Shown here piece after piece: positions 1-11,181 of a stretch of 64,000 bases of DNA. Every line of letters begins with the position of its first letter. The first letter of the stretch is position 1. The notes beneath the pieces are model-generated. The model made no database searches, had not been told where the DNA came from, and worked only from the letters and a program-made list of their open reading frames with translations. This DNA comes from Brasenia schreberi (taxonomy: Eukaryota; Streptophyta; Magnoliopsida; Nymphaeales; Cabombaceae). The translations under genes and the position numbers were made by a program. The stretch is from contig JAYKKT010000059.1 of assembly GCA_036023115.1 (NCBI GenBank), positions 5,857,001 to 5,921,000 on the forward strand, given 5' to 3'.

Positions 1-744
1 GACAACTACAATGCCTATACCTTCATCTTGCGACTTGCAAGCAAGGGTTATCAAACAACTCAAACAAGGGTTTATCCTTTCCAGTATTTTTTTCAAGATT
101 CACCAATGAATTATTGTCTTCCAAGGGCTAGCGATTTGGCATCAGCAAAGCACCTGAAATAAAGTATGAGTAGACGGTGCTTTTCTGTGAAACAGGAGTT
201 GGAGTGATTGAACTTTCACCTTCAAAGTCTTAATTCCATTTCCATGATTCTCTCTATTGCTTCCACTATGATGGTTTGCAGTGGTTCATATAAGTGGTTT
301 TCGTCTATTCTCAGCTGTATACTTTTGTGTGCATTCATATTGCATTGCTACCAAAGTTTTACCAGTCTGCTTCATAGGATATGTACCAACTAGCTACATA
401 ATATGCTATGTTCCTACAATATGGAATGATATGACTTGTATCATACAGATGTAGTGGAAAAAATATGATATCCTTAGTTACTTTTTCCATTTTTGGAGTG
501 TAAAAGCTCCTTAAGGTCAATCCCTACACACTTTAGTGTGTGGAGAGGAACAGCTCCCAAAAGAATTATTCTCCGGAAATAAGAATCCCATCCCATTCCA
601 TTCCAAGATTGCCAAGCCCAATACATTACCTTCGTACAACTTGCATTATTTTTTGCTCCCAAAATAATTATTCTCCCTGCTTCATCTCTTATTTGTTTCT
701 GTGATGATGGTTAGTGACATGTAAGTCTAAGATTTTTCTTGCTG
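1..744. other. Non-coding stretch, probably intron of the TMEM131-like gene
   Basis: No convincing coding exon is visible. The open frames here are short and resemble nothing recognised. The position, left of a LINE insertion and of the TMEM131-like 3' exons, suggests it is part of an intron of that gene, but the upstream exons lie outside the window, so this is inference. Confidence 0.35.
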
Positions 745-761
745 ATTCTGCATTATGTGGA

Positions 762-3700
762 ACTCCGCCCATGTAAGGGATCACCCTTGCATTGCCGGTC
801 CCAAGCCCGGATAAAGGAGGAGGGTTGTGTTAGGCTTCCGACAGCCAGCGTAAAACTTCGTCGGATTTCTACAACATGGATTACAAAAATTATGAGCATT
901 GCTTTGGGGCGTTCCCGCCTAACGACGTGCTGCATAGCCCGAATGCAGTAAGAAGTAAGCAAGGGCCACTACATTTTCGCCCGAATGTAGTGAATCAATT
1001 GCAGAGAGGGTTCCCACATCATGGACGGGTGTGGGTAAAGAAGTTAGTCCCGCTACATTGTCGCCCAAATGTAGTGAAAAATTTTCAGAGAGGGTCTCCG
1101 CATTTTGATTATGGACGGATGCGGGGGGTAAGGAAGCTAGTCCTAGATAATAAGATTCGTATTGGTTCTTGGAATATCAGAACATTATCGGGTAAGCTAA
1201 TGGAGGTGGTAGATACTATGATTCGGAGAAAGATTCATATTCTATGTTTACAAGAGACAAAATGGGTTGGAGAAAAAGCAAAGGAGATAGAGGATACAGG
1301 TTTTAAATTATGGTACTCAGGTAAAGAAAAGGCCCGAAACGGAGTTGGTATTATCATAAATAAAGATTTAAAGGAGAGTGTAGTAGACATACAACGATAT
1401 GGTGACCGAATCATGACATTGAAATTAGTGTTAGGAGTAGAGGTTTTGAATATAGTTTGTGCTTACGCACCCCAAGTAGGACTAAAAGATAGTATAAAGA
1501 CAGTTTTTTGGGAAGAGTTAGATAAGGTGTTTCAAAAGATTCCACAAAGGGAGATGATTTGTTTAGGAGGAGATTTAAATGGACATGTCGGTAAAGAGGC
1601 ATTAGGATATCAAGGGATTCATGGAAACTTTGGTTATGGGGATATAAACGAGGAAGGTAGGGAGATTTTAAATTTTGCTATGTCATTTGATCTCTTTATA
1701 GTCAATACAATCTTCAAAAAACGAGATGAACATTTAATTACTTATAAGAGTGGCTTATCACAAACACAAATTGATTACTTTATTTGTAGAAAAAAAGATA
1801 GAGCGTGTTGTAAAGATTGTAAGGTAATTCCAGGAGAAAGCTTAACCACCCAACATCGACTTTTAGTTATGGATTTACAAATAAAAAAATGGACAAAGAA
1901 GAAAAGAGTGCATCGAGCTATTCGGACTAAATGGTGGAACCTCAAAAGTGAGAAAGAAGATATATTTAAACAAAAAGTCCTTCAAGGAGATGTTTGGAAT
2001 TATGTTGGCACACCCTCTGATATGTGGAACAATATGGCTATACATATTAGGAAAGTGGCGAAAGATGTGTTAGGGGTATCTAAGGGAGGTGTACCGGCAC
2101 AAAAAGAAGCTTGGTGGTGGAGTGAAGTAGTACAAAACAAAATCAAGGCAAAGAGGGCATGTTACAAATTACATTAAACTAGTGAAACTTTAGAAGCTTA
2201 TAAGAAAGCAAAGAAGAAAGCAAAAAAGGCCGTTAGTGAAGCAAAAGCTAAGATTTGGGAGGACTTATATAAAAAACTCAACTCAAAAGAGGGTGAAAGA
2301 GACATTTTTAGGTTAGCTAGGGCTAGAGATAAGAAAACTAAAGATCTTAATTATGTTAGATGCATAAAAGACGAGGATGAAAAAATTCTAGTGGCAAATG
2401 ATGATATAAGAAATAGATGGAAAAACTATTTTTATAATCTTTTTAATGAAAATAAAGATGTTAGTATTAGTTTAGGAGATTTAGCCAAGTCAGAAAAGTA
2501 TATAAACCACAATTTCTACCGACGTATTCAAAAGAATGAAGTCAAAGAGGCTCTTAAACATATGAAGAGTGGTAAATCGGTAGGACCAGATAATATTCCT
2601 ATAGAAGTTTGGAAAATACTAGGAGAAATAGGAATCACTTGGCTCACAAGGCAATTTAATGAAATATGGAAAAACCAAAAGATGCCCGAGGAATGGAGAG
2701 CAAGTACACTTATACCCATATATAAAAACAAGGGAGACATTCAAAATTGTGCGAATTATCGAGGTATCAAGTTAATGAGTCATACTATGAAATTATGGGA
2801 AAGAATTATTGAACGTAGGTTAAGACAAGTATCAAGTACAACAGAGAACCAATTTGGATTTATGCCTGGTAGATCTACTATTGAAGCGATTCACCTTTTG
2901 AGATGTCTTATGGAACATTTTAGAGCAAAAAAGAAAGACCTTCACATGATATTTATTGATCTAGAAAAAGCTTATGATAGGGTACCGAGGGAGGTTCTTT
3001 GGAGAACTTTGGAAAAAAGAGGTATCCCATTGACATATATTAACCTTATAAGAGACATGTATGATGGTGCAAAAACATGTGTGAGGACTCATGAAGGAAC
3101 GACAGACTTCTTTGAAGTTAATATTGGGTTACATCAAGGATCAACTTTAAGTCCATACTTATTTATAATGGTGATGGATGAGTTAACAAAACATATTCAA
3201 GATGAAGTACCTTGGTGTATGTTATTTGCAGATGACATTGTATTAGTGGAGGAGTCTAAGGAAAAAGTTAATAGAAAATTGGAACTATGGAGAGAAACAT
3301 TAGAAAACAAAGGCCTCCGACTTAGTAGAACAAAGACAAAATATATGGAATGTAAGTTTGATCATTTGGCTACTTCAGAGGACATAGAAATTAAAATTGG
3401 CACACATTGCATTCCCCAAAAGGAAAGTTTTAAATACCTAGGGTCAATTTTTCAAAGTGATGGAAGAATTGATGGAGATGTTACACATAGAATTAATGGT
3501 GGTTGGTTAAAATGTAGAGGAGCATCAGGTATTCTTTGTGACAAGAAGATACCATTAAAATTAAAAGGTAAATATTATAGAGCAACAGTTAGGCCTGCCA
3601 TGTTTTATGGTTCTGAGTGTTGGGCAGTTAATCATCAACATGTACAAAAGATGTCTGTGACAGAAATGAAGATGTTGAGATGGATGAGTGGTCATACAAG

Positions 3701-4037
3701 AAAAGACCGTATACATAATGAGGTTATTAGAAACAAATTAGGAGTGGCACCAATAGAGGATAAAATGAGAGAACATCGTTTAAGATGGTTTGGACATATA
3801 GAAAGAAGATCAAAAGAAGAACCTGTAAGAAGGTTAGAAAACCTAAATTTGGAAAGTATTAAAAGAGGTAGAGGACGACCACAAAAGTGTTGGAAAGAAA
3901 CAATAAAGAATGATCTAGCTTATTGGGAGTTAACTGCTAACATGGCACACGATAGAGATCTGTGGAAACAAAGAATCCATGTAGCCGACCCCATCTAGTA
4001 TGGGAAAAGGCTTAGTTGTTGTTGTTGTTGTTGTTGT
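762..4037 (+). mobile_element. Full-length RTE-type LINE retrotransposon with 17-bp target site duplication
   Basis: The element runs from a G/C-rich 5' leader to a (TTG)n tail preceded by the motif AGTATGGGAAAAGGCTTAG, which recurs at the 3' end of every LINE copy in this window. It is flanked by the perfect 17-bp direct repeat attctgcattatgtgga at 745-761 and 4038-4054, so both ends are exact. Length is 3,276 bp, normal for RTE elements. It encodes an APE-type endonuclease and a reverse transcriptase in one frame (see 876-3998). It sits in the same orientation as the TMEM131-like gene, in the intron just before the exon at 4346. The leader contains a two-copy 84-bp in-frame repeat (from about 967 and 1051). 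Confidence 0.93.
876..3998 (+). pseudogene. RTE LINE polyprotein (endonuclease + reverse transcriptase), one internal stop
   Basis: A single frame of about 1,040 codons is open except for one TAA at 2175-2177. The N-terminal part holds an APE-like endonuclease: SWNIRTLSGK, LQETKW, GGDLNGHVG, TQIDYF and TTQHRL are the expected successive motifs. The C-terminal part holds the reverse transcriptase: a conserved [11 protein letters not shown] block, [33 protein letters not shown] and the active-site FADDIVL, followed by the C-terminal [14 protein letters not shown] block typical of this LINE group. Compared with the sister copy at 27.17 kb, this copy lacks nine bases at the stop, and that deletion itself creates the TAA without shifting the frame. 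Otherwise no lesion is seen, so the insertion is young. Confidence 0.88.
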
Positions 4038-4205
4038 ATTCTGCATTATGTGGAGTGCAACTAAAAAAAGACGTGAAGCTTTCTTTCAAGATAATAATCA
4101 CATGCTAGAAGAAGAATTATGGTGATATCTACCTATCAGGCTCTAGCTGCCTACTTTTTTCCATTAACTTACTCCTACATGAGAAAGTGTTCCAGTGCAT
4201 GCTTT

Positions 4206-4251
<46 letters not shown>
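4206..4251. repeat. (CT)n(CA)n microsatellite in intron
   Basis: A compound dinucleotide repeat of about 23 bases of CT followed by about 22 bases of CA lies in the intron between the LINE and the exon at 4346. Confidence 0.95.
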
Positions 4252-4254
<3 letters not shown>

Positions 4255-4345
4255 GTAAAGTTGTCAGTTCATTGTCCTTTTGGATGCGTTCTCCTTCCCA
4301 TTTTCAACAACTAATTAGTGCTCCACTGTTGTCAATTTGCTTTAG

Positions 4346-6566
4346 GATTTGGATATTGCAGAATCGGATAAATGGTTTCTAAGCAACTGGAGATCACAAA
4401 GGACTGAGATGGGCATGTCTATCCTTGATGACCTGGAAATGTTGTTCCCAATCACCCAAGTTGGAACACACTGCTCAAAATTGATAGCTGTGAAAAATCC
4501 GAGTCAGAAACCTGTCACTATGCAGCTTGTGTTGAACTCAAGAGCAGTAATTGATCAATGTGTAGGCTTTGATGACCTATCAAAGAATGGTAGTTCAACT
4601 CAATATGAATTATCAACAGAAAGAGATGGTTTTCTGGTGGCTGATGGTGGTATAACTGAGTTGTATATTTACCCTAATGAAAGTGCTTCGCTTGGGCCTA
4701 TTATGTTTCATCCATCAAGCCGTGGTGTTTGGAGAAGCTTTGCACTGATAAGGAACAACCTTACGGGGCTAGAATTGTTGAGGTTACATGCTGCTGGAGG
4801 TTTTGCTTCTTTGGTATTGCTTGAAGGATCAAAACCCATAGAGAAGATCGAGTTTAACTTTAGTTTACCTCTTCCCCTCAATGCGTCACCTCCTGAAAGG
4901 TTTCTAGACATGAAATCAACCAGTGGAAGCTGTACAAGACCGCTTTTGAAAATACTCTTTGCAAAGAATGCAGGAGATGTGCCCATAGAAGTAAAGCAGA
5001 TAGATGTATCAGGAATTGGCTGTGGTTCTGATGGGTTTATGGTAGATCCATGTGGTGATTTTGTTCTACAGCCTGGTGAATCAATGCGGCTTCTTGTTTC
5101 ATATCAGACAGATTTTTCTGTTCCAGTGGTTCATAGAGATCTTGAGCTGGCACTTTCAACAGGGATTCTTGTGATACCCATGACAGTGACTTTTCCTTCT
5201 TATATGCTTAGTCTTTGTAGAAATTCATTTTTTTGGATGATTTTGCGGAAGGTGTCTCTTGTCATCCTGGTTGCAGCTTCTGCAACTGTCTTGATCTTCT
5301 ACCGCAATATTCCACAATCAACTGCCGCAGAAGGTCAGGAGTATTTGTACAGGGATGAAAAGAGGGCCATATCTTCAATTACCAGAATTGGCAAACAGTG
5401 TCATTCACGTCAGACTTCTAAGAATTTCAGGTGTGTATGTGTGTGCATGTGTGTGCATGTGTGCATTCAAGTGTGTGTGTGCATGCCTATGTGTGCACAT
5501 ATGTGTGTGTGAACGTGTGTGTGTGTCACAGAGAGAGAGAGAGAGAGTCTGCCATGGTCCATTAGTTTCTGATTGTTTGATCCTCAGGGTAGCTACCACG
5601 CATCCTACAGAAGCAAAATTTGGTGTTCAGTCTGAGACACACAAAAATCAAGAATCAGAAACTCTCTCTCCACACCAGCTAGGATGGATGCAGGATAATC
5701 GTGTGAGCTCCACGTTGTCATCGTACAATGAGGACTACAAGAAAACTCGGTTGTCTTCATGTTATTCAGCAAGTAGCTCAAAACACATAAAAGATGGTTC
5801 AGGGTTACCTGAATCACCCAAGATGAGTAGTCTCACGGTCAGGACAGAGAAAGAAAAAGGAAGACGCAGGAAAAAAAGAGGAGTGCTAGCAGCAAAGCAT
5901 GACGTTTCAAGTAGCCAGAGTGGCAACTCGACACCTTCTTCACCAGTGTCTCCACTGACGCCTTTTACATCATATTGTCCAGATAGCCCACATGATAAAA
6001 CGTCCCTGCCAACTCTACAACCTAATGTGGAAGCAACTGAGGTGCCTGAGTATACTCTTACTGAAACATCTGCCGTACATTCTGCTAACATTTCATCGGA
6101 GACAGTCATGTTCTATCACGACAAGGTGTTACTATCTAATCCGGTTCCAGGGAGTGTTTCTAGTGGGGAGCCTCTGAATATGTCTAGAAGAGCGAGCCTG
6201 CGTCCTGCTCCGCTGCCTCCAGCGACTTTTCCGAGTAATCCGAAGCCGAACACAAGGACAGTATGCAAACCCTCCTTTTTAGCTTCATCACCATCTTCTC
6301 CATGTTTGTCACAGTCTTCTGTGATTGCTCCTCATGCACGCGCACCAGGTTCAAGGCGTGGAAAGGAAAGTGCAGCTAAGGAAGAGAATGAAAACGATGT
6401 ATTGTATGAAGGCCTTGCATATGATATATGGGGCAATCATTTTCCCGAATTTCAGCTCCTGGACAAACCAGGTTCATTTTCTTCCAAGATGTTTGACATG
6501 TCACCTGATTCACACAGTCTTTTCACAGAAACACCGTGGACCCACTTGCAGAAATTTCTGTTCTAG
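4346..6566 (+). CDS. TMEM131-like transmembrane protein, 3' exons (partial gene)
   Basis: Two exons are visible. Exon A (about 4346-5430) follows a TTTAG acceptor and ends AATTTCAG|GTGTGT. Exon B (5588-6566) follows CCTCAG and ends in TAG. They join in frame across an arginine codon split after its second base. The product resembles the C-terminal half of plant TMEM131-like proteins: a beta-rich luminal region (PapD-like, for example PSSRGVWRSFALIRNNLTG and LQPGESMRLLVSYQTDFS), one hydrophobic membrane segment (around MILRKVSLVILVAASATVLIF), then a long Ser/Pro/basic cytosolic tail with ARAPGSRRGKE and a conserved acidic/aromatic end (YDIWGNHFPEF). In animals TMEM131 helps collagen secretion through TRAPP contacts. 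The role in plants is not established here. Upstream exons are outside or left of the LINE. The exon A start is chosen from the acceptor and is not certain. Confidence 0.8.
5431..5587 (+). repeat. Short intron made largely of GT and GA microsatellite
   Basis: The 157-bp intron between the two TMEM131-like exons begins GTGTGTATGTGTG. It consists mostly of imperfect TG/TGCATG repeats and then a GA run before the CCTCAG acceptor. The donor therefore lies at the very start of a TG repeat, where repeat-length changes could affect splice-site choice. Confidence 0.85.
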
Positions 6567-7737
6567 TATGTACCTTTGGCTAACAGCCATCTTCGGTTGT
6601 AAATTTTATGATCACAAATTAATTAACTGATTCCTTGGTCAAAATTTTGGATATTGGTCGGATTTCTGGAATATCCTGCCTTTCATCATCCTACCTGTAT
6701 ATGGCACATCTCTTTTCCCAACATTCTTTATCTGATGCCGTGGCTGTTATAGTACATAGAGGCCTTCCAAACCTGTTTCAGCACAAGATTAGAACGATTA
6801 GTTTCCCTTCTCCCATTAATTCATGTTCCGAGTCCTTCCCATGGATAACGTTTTACTGAAAAGTAATTATGTCAGGGAGGTTTCGTGTCTCGGTCGCTAG
6901 TGCTCATTTCTTTGTTGGTGGATATCCATGATTGTTCACTATTGGCAAATAATGCAGGATGCAAGCAGTGAAACATCTTTTTTGCGGACCTACTGTGGTT
7001 TTACTCACTGGAGGTTTGTTTCACGAAGCTCGGTTACTCTTGCATGGGGATGGGCTCTCTTGAGCAGATTTGTCAATTCTATTGGTATATTGATTTAATT
7101 GTTGGTGATCTTGATGTTTGTTTTACCTTCAAAAAATGAATAGCAATATTACTTTGGAAGGGATGTGGCACATTGATGCAGAATCTATGATTTCTTGCTC
7201 GAGAGAATGATGTCTGGCAGTGATTTACATTCAATCAAACTGTTCAATGAGCATGTCTTGTCTGAATACTAGTTGTAGGTCCCATGAAGTGGTTAATGAA
7301 TATTTGCGACGGCCAAATATGTGACCAAAAAATTGGCAAGCAAGATCCTGTGGAAAATTCAAGTTTTGAGAACAATGTGTTTTAAGAGGACAGAAAGGAG
7401 CTCTGAGAACCCAAGTCAAAACCAAGTGTTTCTATCCTAAACTAAGTGGGTTGATTATTTTGGATGTTTAGTCGCCATTGTGCACCATCTTATGTTATAT
7501 TAGAATTTCAATGAAAAAGAAAGATAATGCCTTATGTTACTAAAGCCGCGCCTCACATTATTAACCGCAAACTCCTATTGCCATTTTACCATCGTTCACA
7601 CGTGTTTTTCTCTCTCGTCCTCACTCTCAACTCTTGCCTATGCTTTCTCACAATGATCGTGATTAGGCAGATGTGCTCTCCCCGTGTCTTCTATATAAAG
7701 GGTCTTGTAAGCCTTCATTTGTTTTTAAAGCGAAGAA
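6567..7737. other. 3' UTR and downstream spacer of the TMEM131-like gene
   Basis: AT-rich sequence after the stop codon, without recognisable coding capacity. It presumably contains the 3' UTR and polyadenylation region, but no single polyadenylation site can be chosen with confidence. Confidence 0.4.
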
Positions 7738-7856
7738 AAGAATGATCTAGTTTATTGTGAGTTAATTGCTAACATGACACATGATAGAGCTATGTGGAAA
7801 CAAAGAATTCATGTAGCTGACCCCGTCTAATATGAGAAAAGGCTTAGTTGTTGTTG
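7738..7856 (+). mobile_element. 5'-truncated RTE LINE 3' end
   Basis: About 119 bp matching the last part of the 762-4037 LINE (AATGATCTAG, then GTGGAAACAAAGAATTC, then GACCCCGTCTAATATGAG and AAAGGCTTAGTTGTTG). Imperfect flanking copies of gaagaaaa (7732-7739 and 7856-7863) look like a target duplication. Confidence 0.8.
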
Positions 7857-7987
7857 AAGAAAATAATGGGTGGACAGAAAGAGGAGCGAGGCAGTAAGGG
7901 GTTTTGTCACTATGAAAGAATGAAGAAAGTGAGAATAGATGAGAGAAGAAAGACAAGGACGACAATCAATGTATACTTCGCAAGATG

Positions 7988-8140
7988 AGAGGGAGAAAGG
8001 GGTGACATGCTTTATTGGCTGGTTAGGGAGAAAGGGATGACATACTTTATTGGCTGGTTTTAGCTAGAGAGGACAACCGGTGGGATGTCGATGGCAAGAA
8101 AAAAGATGGGGAAAGAGATGACAGGTTTGATTGGCTGGTT
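7988..8140 (+). repeat. Three imperfect copies of a 35-bp unit
   Basis: A unit containing GGGAGAAAGG..TGACAT and TTTATTGGCTGGTT occurs at about 7988-8024, 8025-8059 and, more diverged, 8104-8140. No function is apparent. Confidence 0.7.
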
Positions 8141-8557
8141 TTTGAGAGAGAGAGAAAGTTGTGTGATGGCACGGGCATTATGTGAAATATGGTGTGTTTT
8201 AATAAATCGGGGTGTGCATTTAGTAACTAGGTTATTGTTTCATCATTTTGAGGCCGTCTTTCGCCCATTTTGGGGTTTACAGAAGCTGACTTCTCGCATA
8301 TTTTCGAGCTCCACCTAGTTGCCTTTCCAAATAATCAAGCCACTCTAAGTGCGCCTCAATATTCTATGGGTGTCAAACCAAGAAATAAGAAAAGGGATCT
8401 TTTTTTTGGTTAACCACCAAAGATCCATATGCTAGTATCATAGAGCTGAACCATATCAAATGTACATGATTGCAAGTTGATCTGTTACACCAAATGAGTT
8501 CAGACTCACTCTCCACCAAAGTTCCACATACCTTGTAGGCGCCTCACTTGGGAAGAA

Positions 8558-8558
8558 A

Positions 8559-8618
<60 letters not shown>
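8558..8618. repeat. (AC)n(AT)n(GT)n self-complementary microsatellite
   Basis: An AC run, an AT run and a GT run of similar length lie in series. The outer arms are reverse complements, so the tract can fold into a near-perfect hairpin or cruciform. Confidence 0.95.
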
Positions 8619-8619
<1 letters not shown>

Positions 8620-8852
8620 AAGAGAGAGAAAGAAAGTTTGCCATATGATACTAAGATTAGATGCTAAATATCTAAAGAAATTCAATCATTTAATTTTGAA
8701 AAAGGTGATTGATATTTCTGTTTGAGCAAAAAGTATACTTGTACCGTGAGAGTATTTGATTCAAATGATAATCTCTTAAATCTCAACCATTTAAAATAAA
8801 TGTTTGAGATTTTTAGATATGTTATAATATATATAAGACTGTCATTCTATAT

Positions 8853-9091
8853 ATATAAAGCGTGGTACATGCTCAAACTCATTCATGCTCAAATCCATTC
8901 AAACATCTCTACTATTTGATCGACAATAATAAATAATAAAATTTTCAATTTAAGAAATGAAATGCACTTTTTTATTTTTTGTATTTTAAATTTAATAATG
9001 CCAATCCAATAAAGGATATTTTCAATAGATTTAAGTATGAATGAGTTTAAACACCGACCACTACTCTCTTTCTCTCTCTATTTATATATAT
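8853..9091. mobile_element. MITE-like element with imperfect terminal inverted repeats
   Basis: The left arm (8853-8907, containing CTCATTCATGCTCAAATC) and the right arm (9021-9091, containing GATTTAAGTATGAATGAG) are imperfect reverse complements around an AT-rich core. Size and structure fit a non-autonomous DNA transposon. No transposase or clear target duplication was identified, so the family is unknown. Confidence 0.45.
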
Positions 9092-9205
9092 AAATATAAG
9101 AAAGCTCATAGAATGTAGTCGAAGAATGAGATCGTTGAGCTTATTAATTATCGGTGATATGCGTTGTGTTTGATAATATCCTTTCTAATTCAACTTTCCT
9201 TTTTA

Positions 9206-9300
9206 GGGTACAATGTGGAGGTTGAGCCTGGTGCACTCCTCGCCTATTGAACTCAAGAGTCAATTCCTTAGCCATGTGGGCTACTGCATCTTCGTGCTTA
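9206..9300 (-). mobile_element. tRNA-derived SINE-like sequence
   Basis: Read on the minus strand, it contains TAGCCCACATGGCTAAGG (A-box-like), then CTTGAGTTCAA (B-box-like), and ends CCTCCACATTGTACCC near an A-rich stretch. Similar sequences recur at 26.12, 26.69, 30.34 and 59.53 kb, which supports a dispersed SINE family. Confidence 0.45.
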
Positions 9301-9544
9301 TTTTGTCTTTTTTTTTTTATATTGGGGAAGCCGACACCAACGCAAAACTCATGACCTCCGAATGCATACCGCTCGGAGTCCAACCCAACCTGCTGTTAAG
9401 TGGTGCTTCCAAATTTCCGGCCATCCATATACGCCTGCCTGAAAATTCCGAACCCTAAACGGCTGTTTTATCGTCTCCGACCAACACGTTCACCCCTTGC
9501 CGGTCATTTATTTCTCTAGCAGGAAACGGAAACAGATTGAAGCA

Positions 9545-10912
9545 ATGGATCCTTCGCTCTTGATGATGCTTTCCAACCTGCTTCAGCTCCAAAGCTACCT
9601 CGATCCCGCCCTCCCAACATCCTCTTCCCTCTCCTCCGATCCCTGTTCCACCTCCGCCGCCCCTCTCCTCTTCTTCATGATCGCCTCCGTCCTCTCCTAC
9701 GCCGCCGCTCAGTCCGGCTCCCACTCCTCTTCTTCCCCGACCTCCGCCTCGACGACCACCACTACCACCACCACTACCACTACTACGACGGCGGCGATGA
9801 CCCCGAATTCATCCTTGGACCGCAGTATCGACGCTTTCCGCGCCCTCACGGCCGACGAGATTTGGTCGATGGAGCCGCAGACCCGCGACGCGCAATGGCG
9901 CTCCGCCTACGGTCTCTCCTACTCCGTTTTCGCTTCCCTCGTCGACCAGCTGAAACCCCATCTCCAGAAGGCCCTCGCTGGTCCGGAACTATCGCTTCCG
10001 GCGGACTATGCCATCGCCATCGTCCTCTCTCGCCTCGCCCACGGCCATTCCCCGAAGGCCATGGCTGTCCATTACAAGATGAAGCCCTATGTCATTTCCA
10101 AACTCACGAATACGGTTACCCGCATTCTAGCCACCAAGCTCTACGCTAACTACGTTCGTATTCCGGTCGGCCATCGTCTCCTCGAGACGATTCACGCCTT
10201 CCGCGAGCTCACCGGCCTCCCCAACGTCTCCGGAACCATCGACGGCAGCTACGTCAAGCTTGCCCGTTCCACCGAGGCCAGAATTGCCGATCCTGGAAGC
10301 TTCCGTTGCCGTTACGGCTTCTCGTCGATCCTCCTTCAGGTGGTTTCCGACCACCGGAAGATCTTCTGGGACGTCTGCGTTAAGGCTCCTGGCATCTCCG
10401 ACGACGCTACCCATTTCCGGGATAGCTCTCTCTACAACCGCCTCACCTCTGCGGAGATCCTCCGAGACTCGGTTATCACCGTAAGGGGACACCACGTCCG
10501 GCCATATATCATCGGCGATTGGTGCTTTCCCTTGCTCTCCTGCCTGCTCACGCCGTTCACCTCAAACTCGACTGGCACGCTTGCGCAGAACTTCTTCGAT
10601 GCTTCTTTGATGAAGGGGCGGTCGACGGTGGAGCAGGCCATTGGGTTGCTCAAGGGGAGGTGGAGAATTCTGCAGGACTTGAATGTCGGGATTGATCATG
10701 CCCCACAGACCATCGTAGCTTGCTGCGTCCTCCACAATATCTGCCAGATTGCCGGCGAGCCCGACCCTGTGGTCTATAAGGAGCCTAAGGAATCCGGAAC
10801 GCCTGCGAGGCCTCTGGATAGCGAGAAGTCGTTGTACTATTTCGGCGAGTCGCTGAGGCAGGCAATTGCGGATGAGATTCAGGAGAGGCAGCAACGGCAT
10901 CCATCGAGATAG
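9545..10912 (+). CDS. ALP1-like protein derived from a PIF/Harbinger transposase (DDE_4)
   Basis: Intact single-exon ORF of 455 codons from ATG 9545 to TAG 10912. The open frame extends upstream without an earlier ATG. Order of parts: hydrophobic N-terminus (about residues 34-56), Ser-rich stretch, a run of 13 threonines (70-82), a helical DNA-binding-like region, then a DDE_4 nuclease-like domain (about 225-405). The three acidic positions expected for Harbinger nucleases are all present: D233 in GTIDGSYVKL, D325 in IIGDWCFPLL and E363 in STVEQAIGLLKGRWRIL. Domesticated relatives such as ALP1 and HARBI1 act in chromatin or as non-transposing proteins. Codon use is very GC-rich at third positions, unlike the AT-rich flanks. 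No terminal inverted repeats are seen around it, which favours a host gene over a mobile element. Confidence 0.85.
   Translation: MDPSLLMMLSNLLQLQSYLDPALPTSSSLSSDPCSTSAAPLLFFMIASVLSYAAAQSGSHSSSSPTSASTTTTTTTTTTTTTAAMTPNSSLDRSIDAFRALTADEIWSMEPQTRDAQWRSAYGLSYSVFASLVDQLKPHLQKALAGPELSLPADYAIAIVLSRLAHGHSPKAMAVHYKMKPYVISKLTNTVTRILATKLYANYVRIPVGHRLLETIHAFRELTGLPNVSGTIDGSYVKLARSTEARIADPGSFRCRYGFSSILLQVVSDHRKIFWDVCVKAPGISDDATHFRDSSLYNRLTSAEILRDSVITVRGHHVRPYIIGDWCFPLLSCLLTPFTSNSTGTLAQNFFDASLMKGRSTVEQAIGLLKGRWRILQDLNVGIDHAPQTIVACCVLHNICQIAGEPDPVVYKEPKESGTPARPLDSEKSLYYFGESLRQAIADEIQERQQRHPSR
9759..9800 (+). repeat. Threonine-coding ACC/ACT microsatellite
   Basis: Thirteen consecutive Thr codons made of ACC, ACT and ACG lie inside the ALP1-like gene. 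The mixed codons suggest the tract is not freshly expanded. Confidence 0.9.
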
Positions 10913-11181
10913 CTAGGTAGAGTTCAGCTATTTCCCTTTCCGCATTTTGTTCTTGGTACTTTTGCTATCAGCATATCCTACTGATGTTAGCAAGAGATGA
11001 CTTTAGTTTCTATGGTGGTAACTGTTTAACAGTGTTCTTGTATGAATGAGAACTTATTGTCGTGTTTTTCTAGCTTCAGATGGTAGGGTTTAAGAATTTT
11101 CATCTTCCTCCGTCTCTTGCTTCGGAGTTAAAGACGAATACGTCCTCTTGAAGGGAAATTGTGCTTGTCCAATGAAGTTAT

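Noticed and set aside
739..962. Short frames in the LINE leader on both strands
   Set aside because: Located in the 5' leader of the LINE across its target duplication; no independent support.
5355..5587. Cys/Val-rich frame through the TG repeat
   Set aside because: This is the microsatellite intron of the TMEM131-like gene; splicing removes it.
9455..10900. Several minus-strand frames opposite the ALP1-like gene
   Set aside because: High GC at third positions keeps the complementary strand open; they are shadows.
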